Source: Gemmatimonadota bacterium
Lineage (GTDB): Bacteria > Gemmatimonadota > Gemmatimonadetes > Gemmatimonadales > Gemmatimonadaceae
NCBI GenBank assembly: GCA_028287225.1
Contig: JAQBPZ010000382.1
Location: 1 to 33,529 of the forward strand
Direction: 5' to 3'
Length of the DNA stretch: 33,529 nucleotides
Shown in pieces: positions 1-8,540 of this stretch (the stretch's first letter is position 1; the number at the start of each line of letters is the position of its first letter). The notes under the pieces are model-generated. The model made no database searches. It saw only the letters and a program-made list of their open reading frames with translations, and was not told where the DNA came from. The position numbers were made by a program, and so were the translations under genes.

Positions 1-21
1 GCTCGGGACGCTCTGCTGTTC

Positions 22-56
22 TTACTCGATATTCGTTACTCGTTACTCGTTACTCG
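22..56. repeat. Heptamer TTACTCG repeat at the window edge (family D end)
   Basis: Three tandem TTACTCG units lie at 36-56, and a fourth, separated by a diverged unit, at 22-28. On the minus strand they read CGAGTAA. The same heptamer array forms both ends of the palindrome at 7291-7482, so this is probably one end of another such element cut by the window edge. The first unit supplies the stop codon of the minus-strand membrane protein gene that starts at 1066. Confidence 0.75.
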
Positions 57-1066
57 TTCTGCAGTTCCACCTCCACCTCGTACTCCTCCGTCTTCCGCAC
101 CGCGCGCATGACGGTGCTGCCTGCCGCGATGGCGCCGAGGAGGATGTAGATGTAGAAGGTGTAGAAGCGCCACCAGACGAGCGCGGCGGCGAAGAGGGAC
201 GCGGGGATCGCGCTGCCGAGTGCGGCGCGGAAGGCCATCTCCACCGCGCCGCCACCGCCGGGGGCCGGCACCACGGCCGCGCCGTACAGGAAGCCGAGCG
301 GCCAGAGCGCGAGCGGGGCGAGGGGCACGCTGGCGGCGCTCGTCAGCACCAGCGCGGGCAGCACGCCGAGGCGGATGCCGACGTGAACCACCGACGCGAG
401 GAGGGCCGAGATCGCCGCGCGAGGGTCCACGTGCTCCACGGAGTCGATCGTCGAGCGCAGCTTGCGCAGCGCGCGCTGGACGGTGCGCCAGCGGCCGGCG
501 TCGAGGCGCAGGCGTCGCGCCCATCGTGGCGGCGGGCCGCTCGCGTTGCGTCGCGAGAGGTACAGCGCGCTCGCGCCGACGCCGAGCACCACGGCCGCGT
601 ACCCGCCCACGATGCTGGTGAGCGTGATGACCACGGCTCCCGCGTGGCGGAAGATGATCGCGACGACGGCGACGACGGTGGCCAGCGAGAAGACCTCGAG
701 GAACAGCTCGGCGTAGAGGATCACGAGCACGCCGGCCGAGGGGAGCCCCGCTTCCGACAGGATGAAGAAGCGCGCCGGCTCGGCTCCGCTGCGGGCGGGG
801 GTGATGGCCGCGCCGAAGTCGCCGCCGAGGCAGGTCCGGACCGCCGTGCGGAAGGGGAGGTCGATGCCGACGGCCCGCGCGCTCCACCGGATCTTCAGGG
901 CGCGGGCCGTCACCTCGATGGCCACCGCGGCGAGCGCGAGCAGGTGCGCCTGCGGGGGCAGCAGGAGCGACATCCCCTGCTGCGACCACCCCACGACCAT
1001 GTAGATGGAGACCCCGATTGTCGCGATGAACGAGAGCGCGGTGATCAGCCAGCGCGAGGCGGTCAT
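50..1066 (-). CDS. Lysylphosphatidylglycerol synthase TM-region / UPF0104 flippase-like membrane protein
   Basis: A 338-residue integral membrane protein. It has about eight hydrophobic segments, starting with one right after the N-terminus (residues 7-27). The conserved glycine/proline motifs of the LPG-synthase transmembrane family (PF03706, UPF0104/YbhN) are visible: GGDFGAAITPARSGAEPARF near residue 80 and PAPGGGGAVE near residue 265. Family members act as lipid flippase-like or uncharacterised inner-membrane proteins. The soluble aminoacyl-transfer domain of MprF is absent, so it should not be called an MprF. ATG at 1066 is used. The last two codons and the TAA stop (AAC GAG TAA) come from the CGAGTAA repeat. 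It is divergent from the hydrolase at 1428, with a family A palindrome between them. Family call is firm; substrate unknown. Confidence 0.85.
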   Translation of the reverse strand: MTASRWLITALSFIATIGVSIYMVVGWSQQGMSLLLPPQAHLLALAAVAIEVTARALKIRWSARAVGIDLPFRTAVRTCLGGDFGAAITPARSGAEPARFFILSEAGLPSAGVLVILYAELFLEVFSLATVVAVVAIIFRHAGAVVITLTSIVGGYAAVVLGVGASALYLSRRNASGPPPRWARRLRLDAGRWRTVQRALRKLRSTIDSVEHVDPRAAISALLASVVHVGIRLGVLPALVLTSAASVPLAPLALWPLGFLYGAAVVPAPGGGGAVEMAFRAALGSAIPASLFAAALVWWRFYTFYIYILLGAIAAGSTVMRAVRKTEEYEVEVELQNE

Positions 1067-1128
1067 GCGGCGGGGAGGATCGGCATCGAGAAAAAGTAAT
1101 GCGAGGGGGGCGTGAGAGCTTCCCAGGC

Positions 1129-1152
1129 TGCAACTGCAACTGCAACTGCAAC
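1129..1152. repeat. Hexamer repeat (TGCAAC)x4
   Basis: Four exact TGCAAC units sit just outside the left end of the family A palindrome at 1158. It is a simple tandem repeat, possibly slippage at the element border. It has no coding role: an ORF through it reads as LQLQ. Confidence 0.8.
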
Positions 1153-1157
1153 TACTT

Positions 1158-1374
1158 CAACGCAGAGGGCGCCCCGATACTTCGTGCGGGGTAAGCTCCG
1201 GGGAACGGCGAGGGCACAGAGGAACTGCCGCTCAGACGTTCCCCTCTGTGCCCTCCGTGTCCTCCGTGGTAAAACGCCCTTGAAAAGCATTTTACCACGG
1301 AGGACGCAGAGGGCACGGAGGTGAAAATGCACTCCTCTGCGTCCTCGCCGTTCCCCTCGGCGCCCTCTGCGTTG
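1158..1374. repeat. Family A nested palindrome (copy A1)
   Basis: A two-layer inverted repeat fills the divergent space 1067-1427. The outer arms run CAACGCAGAGGGCGCC to CACAGAGGA (1158-1222) and return as TCCTCTGCG to CTCTGCGTTG (1333-1374). The inner arms 1243-1275 and 1288-1321 match at about 31 of 35 positions around a loop of about 12 nt. The left outer arm carries about 24 extra bases (CCGATACTTCGTGCGGGG and following) that the right arm lacks; copy A2 has them in both arms. ORFs across it are artefacts of the repeat. Confidence 0.9.
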
Positions 1375-1427
1375 AAGCCGTTGACCTTTCAAGAGCGCGG
1401 GCGACATTCTTGCCCCGTCGCGCCATC

Positions 1428-2189
1428 ATGGCCCGCCATCCGTTCACCGCCGACATCCGTCGCACCACGCGCCTGCCGCGCGGGACCGAGCAGCGGCTCG
1501 ACCTGGTCTACGGGCGCGAGACGGTGCCCGCGCTCTGGCTCACGCCATCCGCGCCGCCAGGCCCGCGGCCGGCCGTGCTGCTCCTGCACGGGTTCTCGAG
1601 CAGCAAGGAGCGCATGGCGCAGGCGATCGGCCGCGCGCTGCTGGCGCGTGGCGTCGGCTCCCTCGCCCTCGACCTGCCGTTCCACGGCGAGCGCGTCTCG
1701 GCCAGCGGCGGCATCCCGAAGAACCCGCTGGTGCTCGTGGGCGCATGGCGCGGCGCCGTGAGCGAGGCGCGCGAGGCGGTGACCTGGCTCGCGGGCCAGG
1801 AGGACGTCGACGCCAGCCGCCTGGGCATCCTCGGCTACTCGCTCGGCGGCTTCCTGGCGCTGATGACGGCGGCCGACGAGCCTCGGCTGCGCGCGGTCGC
1901 GCTGGCGGCCGCGGGGGACCTCCCCGACCAGACGCCGTACGCCGCGATGGTGCGCGGCCTCGTGGACCCCCCGCGCGCCGCGCGCAAGCTGGACGGGCGA
2001 CCGCTCCTCCTCGTGAACGGGCGACGCGACACCACCACGCGCCCCGCCCAGGCCGAGCGCCTGTTCGCCGCCGCGAACGAGCCGAAGGAGCTCGTGTGGT
2101 ACGAGGGAGGACACTGGCCGCCCCCCGCGGCGATCGACGGCGCGGCGGAATGGCTGGCGGGGAAGCTGGCCGTCGGTGGTGCCGGCTGA
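1428..2189 (+). CDS. Alpha/beta hydrolase (dienelactone hydrolase / serine esterase-like)
   Basis: A 253-residue cytosolic alpha/beta-hydrolase. The likely oxyanion-hole motif is LLLHGFSSSKE (residues 51-61). The nucleophile elbow is GYSLGG with Ser138. The acid is Asp201 in NGRRDTTTRP and the base is His229 in GGHWPP, so the triad is complete and in the usual order. It resembles small prolyl-oligopeptidase-like/DLH hydrolases, but the substrate cannot be read from sequence. ATG 1428 is preferred over an in-frame TTG at 1410 because the extra residues (PRRAI) look unconserved; neither start has a clear Shine-Dalgarno. A family A palindrome lies upstream and an A-variant palindrome begins 15 bp after the stop. 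Confidence 0.85.
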   Translation: MARHPFTADIRRTTRLPRGTEQRLDLVYGRETVPALWLTPSAPPGPRPAVLLLHGFSSSKERMAQAIGRALLARGVGSLALDLPFHGERVSASGGIPKNPLVLVGAWRGAVSEAREAVTWLAGQEDVDASRLGILGYSLGGFLALMTAADEPRLRAVALAAAGDLPDQTPYAAMVRGLVDPPRAARKLDGRPLLLVNGRRDTTTRPAQAERLFAAANEPKELVWYEGGHWPPPAAIDGAAEWLAGKLAVGGAG

Positions 2190-2203
2190 CGCTCACGACC
2201 AGG

Positions 2204-2441
2204 GCATTTCACCGCGGAGGACATCCGCTCGGGACGCATCCAGACGGGCCGGTTCGGACCGGATGCAGCGAGTGCACCGAAAACTGCCGGATCACTTCTG
2301 GTGCGCATCGGCTACCTGCGCGCCCGGCAGGAATCCGGCAGTTCTCGTTTCAATTCGGTCCATTCGGTCCGAACCGACGCCTCGTGTGGCCGGCCCGAGC
2401 GGCCGTCCTCCGCGTCCTCCGCGTCCTCTGCGGTGAAACGC
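2204..2441. repeat. Family A variant palindrome between convergent genes (copy A4)
   Basis: The outer arms are GCATTTCACCGCGGAGGA at 2204 onward and the reverse complement ending GCGGTGAAACGC at 2441. The right arm has an additional GTCCTCCGC-type repeat of about 18 nt. An inner stem joins AAACTGCCGGAT (about 2280) with ATCCGGCAGTT (about 2334). The segment CCGCTCGGGACGCATCCAGAC is shared with the small element at 13682. It fills the 2190-2444 gap up to 3 bp before the methyltransferase stop codon. Confidence 0.85.
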
Positions 2442-2444
2442 TGT

Positions 2445-3458
2445 TCAGGAGCCCGGATGAACCTGGGGCGCCTCCTCGAGCCGCGCGTACAGCTCGAACC
2501 AGGGCGCCAGCGGCAGGTCGTCTCCGCCCACGCCGGCCACGGCGCCGATCGCCGACTTCACGACGCGCTCCTCGACCGCCGCCCACGGGCGCGTCCACTT
2601 GTCGGCGATCGGGACCAGGACGTCGCCCTCCACGTGCTCCACGCGGAATCCGAGCCGCTCCACGAGGCGCGTTGCCGAGCCGGGGGTGAAGCCGTATCGG
2701 TAGGGAAAGCCGAGCAGGTTGTTCTGGGCGAGCCAGCCCCGGGCGACGCCGGCCAGCGGCCCGTCCAGGAGGGGTCGCATGGCGGCGTAGCAGGCCCCGT
2801 TCGGGACGCGGATGGACACCATCCCCCCGGGCGCGAGGTGGCGTCGCGCGGCGGCGAGGGTGCCGGCCGGGTCGGCGAGCTGGTCGAGGCAGTTCCAGAT
2901 CGCGACCACGTCCACGCGCGTGCCGGCGTCGAACGACTCCAGCGGGCCGTCGTGCACGTCGAAGCCGAGGGAGCGGGTGAAGCGGTTGGCGGACTCGCTC
3001 ACGTCCACCCCGGTGAACTGCCAGCCCGCGTCGCGCGCCGCGGCGAGGAAGGCCCCGACATAGCTCCCGACCTCGATCCCCCGTCCACGGCGCCCGAAGA
3101 CGGTCGTCAGCCGTTCGGCCTGGGCGGCATACGACGCCCGCTGGGTCTCGTGCAGCGCGCGGAGCACCTCGGTGGTCGGCCCGGCGTCCTGATAGATGGC
3201 CGCGAGCTCCGTGGCGCGCTCGATCGGGTTGCGGTAGACCAGGCCGCAGTGCCGGCAGCGCACCACCCGCAGGGGCGCATGCTGCGAGAACGCGACCCGG
3301 TCCATCAGGTGGTCGGCGGGGATCCCGGGCTGGAGCCGGCGCGAATGGAACTCCCACAGGGACTCCACCTCGGCACGCATCGACTCTGCGGTCGCGAGCT
3401 CGTCGGCGTCGGACTCGCCGCACGCGGCGCAGCTGGTGAGCTCATAGGAGGGCGTCAT
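2445..3458 (-). CDS. Class I SAM-dependent methyltransferase with N-terminal zinc ribbon
   Basis: A protein of 337 residues. The N-terminus has two cysteine pairs, C10xxC13 and C68xxC71 (CRHCGLVYRNP), that should bind one zinc. A Rossmann methyltransferase follows: SAM motif I is IEVGSYVGAFLAAA (about 128-141), the acidic motif II is GVDVSES, and the post-motif region is LAPGGMVSIRVPN. This matches methyltransferase family 12/23 enzymes that often act on sugar or lipid intermediates; the acceptor is unknown. ATG 3458 is chosen because GGAGGG sits just upstream; an upstream in-frame TTG at 3476 would swallow that site. It is convergent with the hydrolase and divergent from the propeller gene. 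Confidence 0.85.
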   Translation of the reverse strand: MTPSYELTSCAACGESDADELATAESMRAEVESLWEFHSRRLQPGIPADHLMDRVAFSQHAPLRVVRCRHCGLVYRNPIERATELAAIYQDAGPTTEVLRALHETQRASYAAQAERLTTVFGRRGRGIEVGSYVGAFLAAARDAGWQFTGVDVSESANRFTRSLGFDVHDGPLESFDAGTRVDVVAIWNCLDQLADPAGTLAAARRHLAPGGMVSIRVPNGACYAAMRPLLDGPLAGVARGWLAQNNLLGFPYRYGFTPGSATRLVERLGFRVEHVEGDVLVPIADKWTRPWAAVEERVVKSAIGAVAGVGGDDLPLAPWFELYARLEEAPQVHPGS

Positions 3459-3521
3459 CGCCCTCCAGGAAGGCAAAAGCGGTGCGAACGCCCCATGCTG
3501 CTCTCAGTGAGCGCGCCTGGC

Positions 3522-3752
3522 TGGTCACTCAGTCGAAAGGGGGACAAACGATCGAACGGAGGGGGGGGAGCAGGACGGATACCTCTATCGGTCGGCCACG
3601 GCGCACCGATCCGGGCCCTGCAGCATCCAAACTCATGGGCGTTTTTGGGGGTGTGGCGCTGTACCCCTCCAGGAGGAGTCAGCCCGAGGACGTCATCCGT
3701 CCTGGTCCGTCCCCTCCGTTCGATCGCTTGTCCCCGTTCGACTGAGCGGCCA
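3522..3752. repeat. Family B nested palindrome (copy B1, about 231 bp)
   Basis: Arms at 3522-3580 and 3695-3752 pair over about 58 nt with few mismatches. They contain CTCAGTCGAA, GACAAACGATCGAACGGAGG and AGGACGGAT. The core has a second hairpin around CATCCAAACTC and GTTTTTGGGGGTG. Its reverse complement aligns over its whole length with B2 (18424-18660) and B3 (24323-24556), so B1 lies in the opposite orientation. It occupies most of the 453-bp space between two divergent genes. Nothing else is visible there except the leader of the gene at 3912. Confidence 0.93.
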
Positions 3753-3911
3753 TCAGGTCCGCTCGTGGCGCCACTGGCGGCGCGGGTTTCAGCGGGTGTA
3801 CAGCGCTGGGGCCCCGGGAGCCGTTATCAGCCTGTGCGCTGCACCTTGCGCCTCCACGATTTCCGCGCCTGATTCGCGTGGCAGTCGGACCCTACCCGGA
3901 GTGAACCGCCC

Positions 3912-6900
3912 GTGATCCGTTTTCCCCACCGCACCACCCTCGTCGCGCTCCTTGCCCCCGTCGCGCTCGCCGCGCAGGGTCGCACCGCCGACGTGGCCCC
4001 CGCCTCGCGCGGGCCGATGACCATCGACACCACCGCGCTCAACACCCTCAAGTGGCGCGAGCTCGGGCCCTTCCGCGGTGGCCGGAGCGCCGCCGTCGCG
4101 GGCAGCGTCGCCCGTCCGATGGAGTACTGGATGGGCACCACCGGCGCCGGCGTCTTCAAGAGCACCGACGCCGGCCAGTCGTGGGCCCCGATGACCGACA
4201 AGTACTTCGGCGGCACCATCGGCGCCATCGCCGTGGCGCAGTCCAACCCGGACATCGTGTACGTGGGCGGCGGCGAGGCCCCGATCCGCGGCAACGTCTC
4301 GCACGGCGAGGGCGTCTGGCGCTCCAACGACGCCGGCAAGACGTGGACGTCGCTCGGATTGAAGGCAACCAGACAGATCTCGCGGGTGCGCGTGCACCCC
4401 ACGAACCCCGACATCGCGTACGTCGCGGCCGAGGGCAACGTGTGGGCCCCGACCCCCGATCGCGGGGTCTATCGCACGCGTGACGGCGGACGGACCTGGA
4501 CGAAGATCCTCTTCCGCAACGACTCCACCGGCGTGAGCGATCTCGCCATGGACCCGAAGGATCCCAACACGCTCTACGCCGCCTTCTGGCAGGCGGGACG
4601 CACGCCGTGGATGCTCGTGTCCGGCGGCGCGGGCAGCGGCATCTTCAAGACCACCGACGGCGGCGACCACTGGACCGAGATCACCCGCAACCCCGGCCTG
4701 CCGGCGGGCACGCTCGGCAACATCGCCGTGACGGTGTCGCCGGTGAACTCCAGCCGCCTGTTCGCGCTGATCGAGGCGGATTCCGGCGGCGTGTATCGCT
4801 CCAGCGATGCCGGCGCCACGTGGCAGCGGATCAACAGCGACCGCGCGCTGCGGCAGCGTGCCTGGTACTACACCAAGATCCACGCCGACCCCGTGGACTC
4901 CAACGTCGTCTACGTCAACAACGTCAACTTCATGAAGTCGACGGACGGCGGGCGGAAGTTCACCCCCGTGCGCGGCATCCCGCATGGCGACTCGCACGAC
5001 TTCTGGGTCGCGTCGAACGACAACCGGCGGATGATCGAGGGCGACGATGGCGGCGCCAGCGTGTCCGTGGACGGCGGGCGCACGTGGAGCGAACAGGACT
5101 ACGCGACCGCGCAGTTCTATCACGTGACGACGACGACGCACTTCCCCTATCACGTCTGCGGCGCGCAGCAGGACAACAGCACGCTCTGCGGCCCGAGCCG
5201 CAAGGCCGGCGGCATCGACCAGTCCGACTGGATGGAGGCGGGCGGCGGCGAGTCGGGCTACATCGCGACGCGCAAGGACAACCCGGACATCACGTACGCG
5301 GGCAGCTACGGCGCGCTGCTCACGCGCAAGGACATGCGCACGGGGCTCACGCGCAACATCAACCCCGCGCCCGACAACCCGATGGGTCATTCCGCGGCCG
5401 ATCTCAAGTATCGGTTCCAGTGGACCTTCCCCATCGTGCTCTCGCCGTTCAACGACAACGTGATGTACGCGACGAGCAACCACGTCCATCGCACGACGAA
5501 CGACGGACAGAGCTGGGAAGTCATCTCGCCCGACCTCACGCGCAACGACCCCAAGACGCTCGGCCCCTCCGGCGGTCCGATCACCAAGGACCAGACGTCG
5601 GTGGAGTACTACGGCGTGATCTTCGCCTTCGCCGAGTCGCCGAAGCAGAAGGGCGTGCTGTGGGCGGGGTCGGACGATGGGCTCGTGCACGTGTCGCGCG
5701 ACAACGGCAAGACCTGGCAGAACGTGACGCCGCCGGACATGGCGGCCTACACGCGCGTGTCGATCATCGAGCCCGGCCAGTTCGCGCCGGGCACCGCGTA
5801 CATCGCCGCCAACCGGTACCAGCTCGACGACATGCGCCCGTACCTCTGGAAGACGACCGACTTCGGGCGCACCTGGTCGCGCATCGATGCCGGGATCGCG
5901 CCGACGGAGTTCACCCGCGTGATCCGCGAGGACCCGGAGAAGCGGGGCATGCTCTACGTGGGCACCGAGCGCGGCGTGTGGTTCTCGCCGAACGACGGCA
6001 CGAGCTGGCAGCCGCTGCAGCTCAACCTGCCGCCGGTGCCGGTGCATGACCTGGCCATCAAGGACGGGGACCTGATCGCGGCGACGCATGGCCGCAGCTT
6101 CTGGGTGGTGGACGACCTGTCGCCGCTTCGCCAGCTGAGCCCATCGGTGACCTCGTCGGAGGCGCACCTGTTCGTGCCGCGCGACGCGTACCGCGTGAGC
6201 TTCGCGGGCCGAGGGCGCGGGGGGGCAGGCGCGGGCGCAGCGGCCGGACCGGCAGTGCATCCGATCGCCACGAGCCCGAGTGGCGGGCCGGTGGTGAACT
6301 ACTGGCTGAAGCGCGGCAGCCGTGAGGTGGTGCTGCAGTTCCTCGATGCCAACGGCACGCTGATCCGCTCGTTCACGAGCCGGCAGGATTCGGCGACGGC
6401 GGCGGACTCGGTGACGCGCGCGGGGCGCACCCGCGCGCGCGTCGACTCGCTCTCGGCCACGGGCATCCCGCGCGACAGCGCGGAGCGGATGGTGCGTCGC
6501 CGGGCGGATGCCGTGCCGGGCGAGGTGCAGGGTGGCGGCGAGGACGAGGACGGCCCGATCCGCGTGCCGCCACCGCCGCGCGCGCCGAACAAGGCCGGCA
6601 TCAACAGCTTCAACTGGAACATGCGCTACCCCGATGCCTCGAGCTTCGACGGGCTGATCATGTGGGCCGCCGGCACGCAGGGTCCCGTGGCGCCGCCGGG
6701 CACGTACCAGGTGCGGATGCTGGTGGACGGGGCGCTGATCGGCACCGAGCGCTTCGTGCTGCGCAAGGACCCGCGGTCCACCGCGACGCCGGCCGACCTC
6801 GCCGCGCAGTTCGCCTTCCTGACGCAGGTGCGCGACCGGACGACGGCCGCGAACGACGCCGTGAAGACGATCCGCTACGTGAAGGCGCAGCTCACCGATC

Positions 6901-7280
6901 GCGAGGGGAAGCTGAGCGGCGCGCCGCTGGAGCAGCTGCGCGCGCTGGACGTGCCGTTCCGCATGGAGCTCAGCTCCGTGGAGGATTCGCTCTACCAGAC
7001 GAAGAACCAGAGCGGGCAGGATCCGCTCAACTACCCGATCCGCCTCAACAACAAGATCGCCGCCCTGGCCGGCGTCGCGGGCAGCGCGGAAGCCCGCCCG
7101 ACGGACCAGACGGTCGTCGTCTTCAACCAGCTCTCCACGCAGCTGTCCGGTGAGCTCGCGCGGCTCCGGCGCGTGATGGACGGCACCCTGCCGCGCGTGA
7201 ATGCCCTGCTGCGCGCGAACGGGCAGCCGGAGATCGTGCCGGCGGCGAAGGAAGTGCCCAAGCCGACGGTCGTGATGTGA
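3912..7280 (+). CDS. Secreted VPS10/BNR-repeat (sialidase-fold) beta-propeller protein
   Basis: A protein of 1122 residues with an N-terminal signal peptide (residues 1-21, VALLAPVALAAQ). Many BNR/Asp-box repeats follow (S-x-D-x-G-x-T-W type: STDAGQSW, SNDAGKTWTS, TRDGGRTWTK, TTDGGDHWTE, SSDAGATWQ, SVDGGRTWSE, TTNDGQSWE, SRDNGKTWQ, TTDFGRTWS). They build the VPS10/sortilin- or sialidase-like propeller over about residues 35-720. The C-terminal part (about 850-1100) is a non-propeller region with the GTYQVRMLVDG motif usual in this family. Large proteins of this type are common in Gemmatimonadota, Acidobacteria and Bacteroidetes and are often labelled glycosyl hydrolase; no catalytic assignment is possible here. 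Start is GTG 3912 with GGAG about 10 nt upstream; a GTG at 3901 runs into a stop. Confidence 0.9.
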   Translation: MIRFPHRTTLVALLAPVALAAQGRTADVAPASRGPMTIDTTALNTLKWRELGPFRGGRSAAVAGSVARPMEYWMGTTGAGVFKSTDAGQSWAPMTDKYFGGTIGAIAVAQSNPDIVYVGGGEAPIRGNVSHGEGVWRSNDAGKTWTSLGLKATRQISRVRVHPTNPDIAYVAAEGNVWAPTPDRGVYRTRDGGRTWTKILFRNDSTGVSDLAMDPKDPNTLYAAFWQAGRTPWMLVSGGAGSGIFKTTDGGDHWTEITRNPGLPAGTLGNIAVTVSPVNSSRLFALIEADSGGVYRSSDAGATWQRINSDRALRQRAWYYTKIHADPVDSNVVYVNNVNFMKSTDGGRKFTPVRGIPHGDSHDFWVASNDNRRMIEGDDGGASVSVDGGRTWSEQDYATAQFYHVTTTTHFPYHVCGAQQDNSTLCGPSRKAGGIDQSDWMEAGGGESGYIATRKDNPDITYAGSYGALLTRKDMRTGLTRNINPAPDNPMGHSAADLKYRFQWTFPIVLSPFNDNVMYATSNHVHRTTNDGQSWEVISPDLTRNDPKTLGPSGGPITKDQTSVEYYGVIFAFAESPKQKGVLWAGSDDGLVHVSRDNGKTWQNVTPPDMAAYTRVSIIEPGQFAPGTAYIAANRYQLDDMRPYLWKTTDFGRTWSRIDAGIAPTEFTRVIREDPEKRGMLYVGTERGVWFSPNDGTSWQPLQLNLPPVPVHDLAIKDGDLIAATHGRSFWVVDDLSPLRQLSPSVTSSEAHLFVPRDAYRVSFAGRGRGGAGAGAAAGPAVHPIATSPSGGPVVNYWLKRGSREVVLQFLDANGTLIRSFTSRQDSATAADSVTRAGRTRARVDSLSATGIPRDSAERMVRRRADAVPGEVQGGGEDEDGPIRVPPPPRAPNKAGINSFNWNMRYPDASSFDGLIMWAAGTQGPVAPPGTYQVRMLVDGALIGTERFVLRKDPRSTATPADLAAQFAFLTQVRDRTTAANDAVKTIRYVKAQLTDREGKLSGAPLEQLRALDVPFRMELSSVEDSLYQTKNQSGQDPLNYPIRLNNKIAALAGVAGSAEARPTDQTVVVFNQLSTQLSGELARLRRVMDGTLPRVNALLRANGQPEIVPAAKEVPKPTVVM

Positions 7281-7290
7281 AAGGGAAAAA

Positions 7291-7482
7291 CGAGTAACGA
7301 GTAACGAGTCAGCGCATCATCGGAGCATCCCGGGCGGATGTCATCCCATGAGCGAAGCGAATCGGGATCCATCATCCCCGCGGATTGGCCAGCCAATCCG
7401 CGGAGATGGTGGATCCCGATTCGCGCTTCGCGCTCATGGGATGACCGGGACGCCTCTCGGCTTACTCGTTACTCGTTACTCG
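7291..7482. repeat. Family D cruciform palindrome with CGAGTAA heptamer ends
   Basis: The outer ends are tandem CGAGTAA (7291-7309) and its complement TTACTCG x3 (7462-7482). Inside, 7336-7389 and 7392-7446 pair for about 50 bp with almost no loop: the centre reads GGATTGGC-CA-GCCAATCC. The inner arms carry GTCATCCCATGAGCG and CGAATCGGGATCCA. It fills the convergent gap after the propeller gene and runs into the 3' end of fabI, supplying its last codons. No T-tract follows the stem, so it is not a classical intrinsic terminator. Confidence 0.93.
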
Positions 7483-8374
7483 CCTGTTCTGCCACCGCCA
7501 TCCCCATCGTGTGGAAGCCCTTGTCGACGTAGACCGTGGAGCCCGTGATCCCGCTGGCGAGCGGGGAGCACAGGAAAGCCGCCGTCGTGCCGACTTCCTC
7601 GGCAGTGAGGTGCTCCGTGAGCGGGGCGTTGCGGCCGACGTAGTCCACCATCTTGCCGATGATGCCGATCGCGCTCGCGGCGCGTGAGGCGTACGGGCCG
7701 GCCGAGACGGTGTTGACGCGAATCCCCCACTTGCGCCCCGCCTCGAACGCCAGCGTGCGGGTGTCGCTCTCCAGCGCGGCCTTGGCGCTCGACATTCCGC
7801 CGCCGTAGCCGGCGATCACCCGCTCGCTCGCCATGTACGTGAGCGACGCGACCGCGCCACCCTCGCGCATGAGCGGGCCAAGGCGCGAGACCATGCTCAC
7901 GAGCGAGTAGGCGCTCGCGCTCACGGCCGCCAGGTAGCCGCTGCGGCTCGTCTCGAGCAGCGGCTTCTTCACCTCGGGGCCGTTGGCGAGCGAGTGCACC
8001 ACGATGTCCAGTGGACGCTCGCCGAAATCCGCCACGAGCTGCGCCGCCAGCCCGTCGATGGAGAAGTCGCCCAGCTCCTTGTACCGCTTGCTGGTGCGCA
8101 CGTCGTCCGGCACCGAGTCGAGCGTGTCGTAGACCGCGTCGAGCGGATAGATCTTCTCGAAGGTGAGCAGGGAGCCGTCGCTGAGGCGGCGGGACTCGTC
8201 CATCTTCCCCCGCTCGAGCAGGTTCAGGAAGATGTTCAGGGCGGGCGGCCAGGTGCCGACGACCACGCTCGCGCCCGCTTCAGCGAGCGACTTGGCGATC
8301 GCGAACCCGAATCCGCCGTCGTCCGCCACGCCGGCGACCAGCGCGCGGCGTCCGGTGAGATCGATGTTGAGCAT
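7469..8374 (-). CDS. fabI: Enoyl-[acyl-carrier-protein] reductase (NADH), plant/chloroplast-type FabI
   Basis: A 301-residue short-chain dehydrogenase fold enzyme that reduces trans-2-enoyl-ACP in the last step of each fatty-acid elongation cycle. The N-terminal nucleotide site (GVADDGGFGFAIAKSLAEAG) is followed by VGTWPPALNIF and the insertion found in plant, chlamydial and Bacteroidetes enzymes. The active site AGYGGGMSSAKAALESD gives Tyr190 and Lys198; a further Tyr180 lies in SLTYMASE. It is longer than E. coli FabI (262 aa), as expected for this type. ATG 8374 is the start. The final residues Ser-Asn-Glu and the stop are encoded by the CGAGTAA repeat of the neighbouring palindrome. Confident. 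Confidence 0.95.
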   Translation of the reverse strand: MLNIDLTGRRALVAGVADDGGFGFAIAKSLAEAGASVVVGTWPPALNIFLNLLERGKMDESRRLSDGSLLTFEKIYPLDAVYDTLDSVPDDVRTSKRYKELGDFSIDGLAAQLVADFGERPLDIVVHSLANGPEVKKPLLETSRSGYLAAVSASAYSLVSMVSRLGPLMREGGAVASLTYMASERVIAGYGGGMSSAKAALESDTRTLAFEAGRKWGIRVNTVSAGPYASRAASAIGIIGKMVDYVGRNAPLTEHLTAEEVGTTAAFLCSPLASGITGSTVYVDKGFHTMGMAVAEQASNE

Positions 8375-8378
8375 CCTC

Positions 8379-8409
8379 GATATAACGATGAAGCCCCCCT
8401 CCCCGGCAA
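8379..8409 (-). promoter_or_regulatory. Possible fabI promoter, perhaps leaderless
   Basis: On the minus strand a TTGCCG box (8409-8404) is 19 nt from a TATATC box (8384-8379). The -10-like box ends only 4 nt before the ATG, so a transcript from it would start at or next to the start codon. The spacing is long and the match weak. Confidence 0.3.
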
Positions 8410-8540
8410 GCCCTTCCCTCCATGGGGTCCGCAGGTGAATCTCCAGCGGGGATCCTGGCGTTGCCTTGCGGACGGGCGCTGTTGCCGCGCACGCGACCCG
8501 GATCACGACGGGGCGCACGACCGCCGCCCCAAGGAGCCGC

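Noticed and set aside
50..1066. MprF lysylphosphatidylglycerol synthase
   Set aside because: Only the transmembrane part of the family is present; the aminoacyl-transferase domain is missing.
3789..6260. An 823-codon minus-strand open frame opposite the beta-propeller gene
   Set aside because: It is His/Arg/Val-rich shadow sequence with no domain; the + strand gene has a signal peptide and clear BNR repeats.
7291..7482. Rho-independent terminator
   Set aside because: The stem is far too long and has no T-tract, and the heptamer ends do not belong to a terminator. It could still stop transcription.
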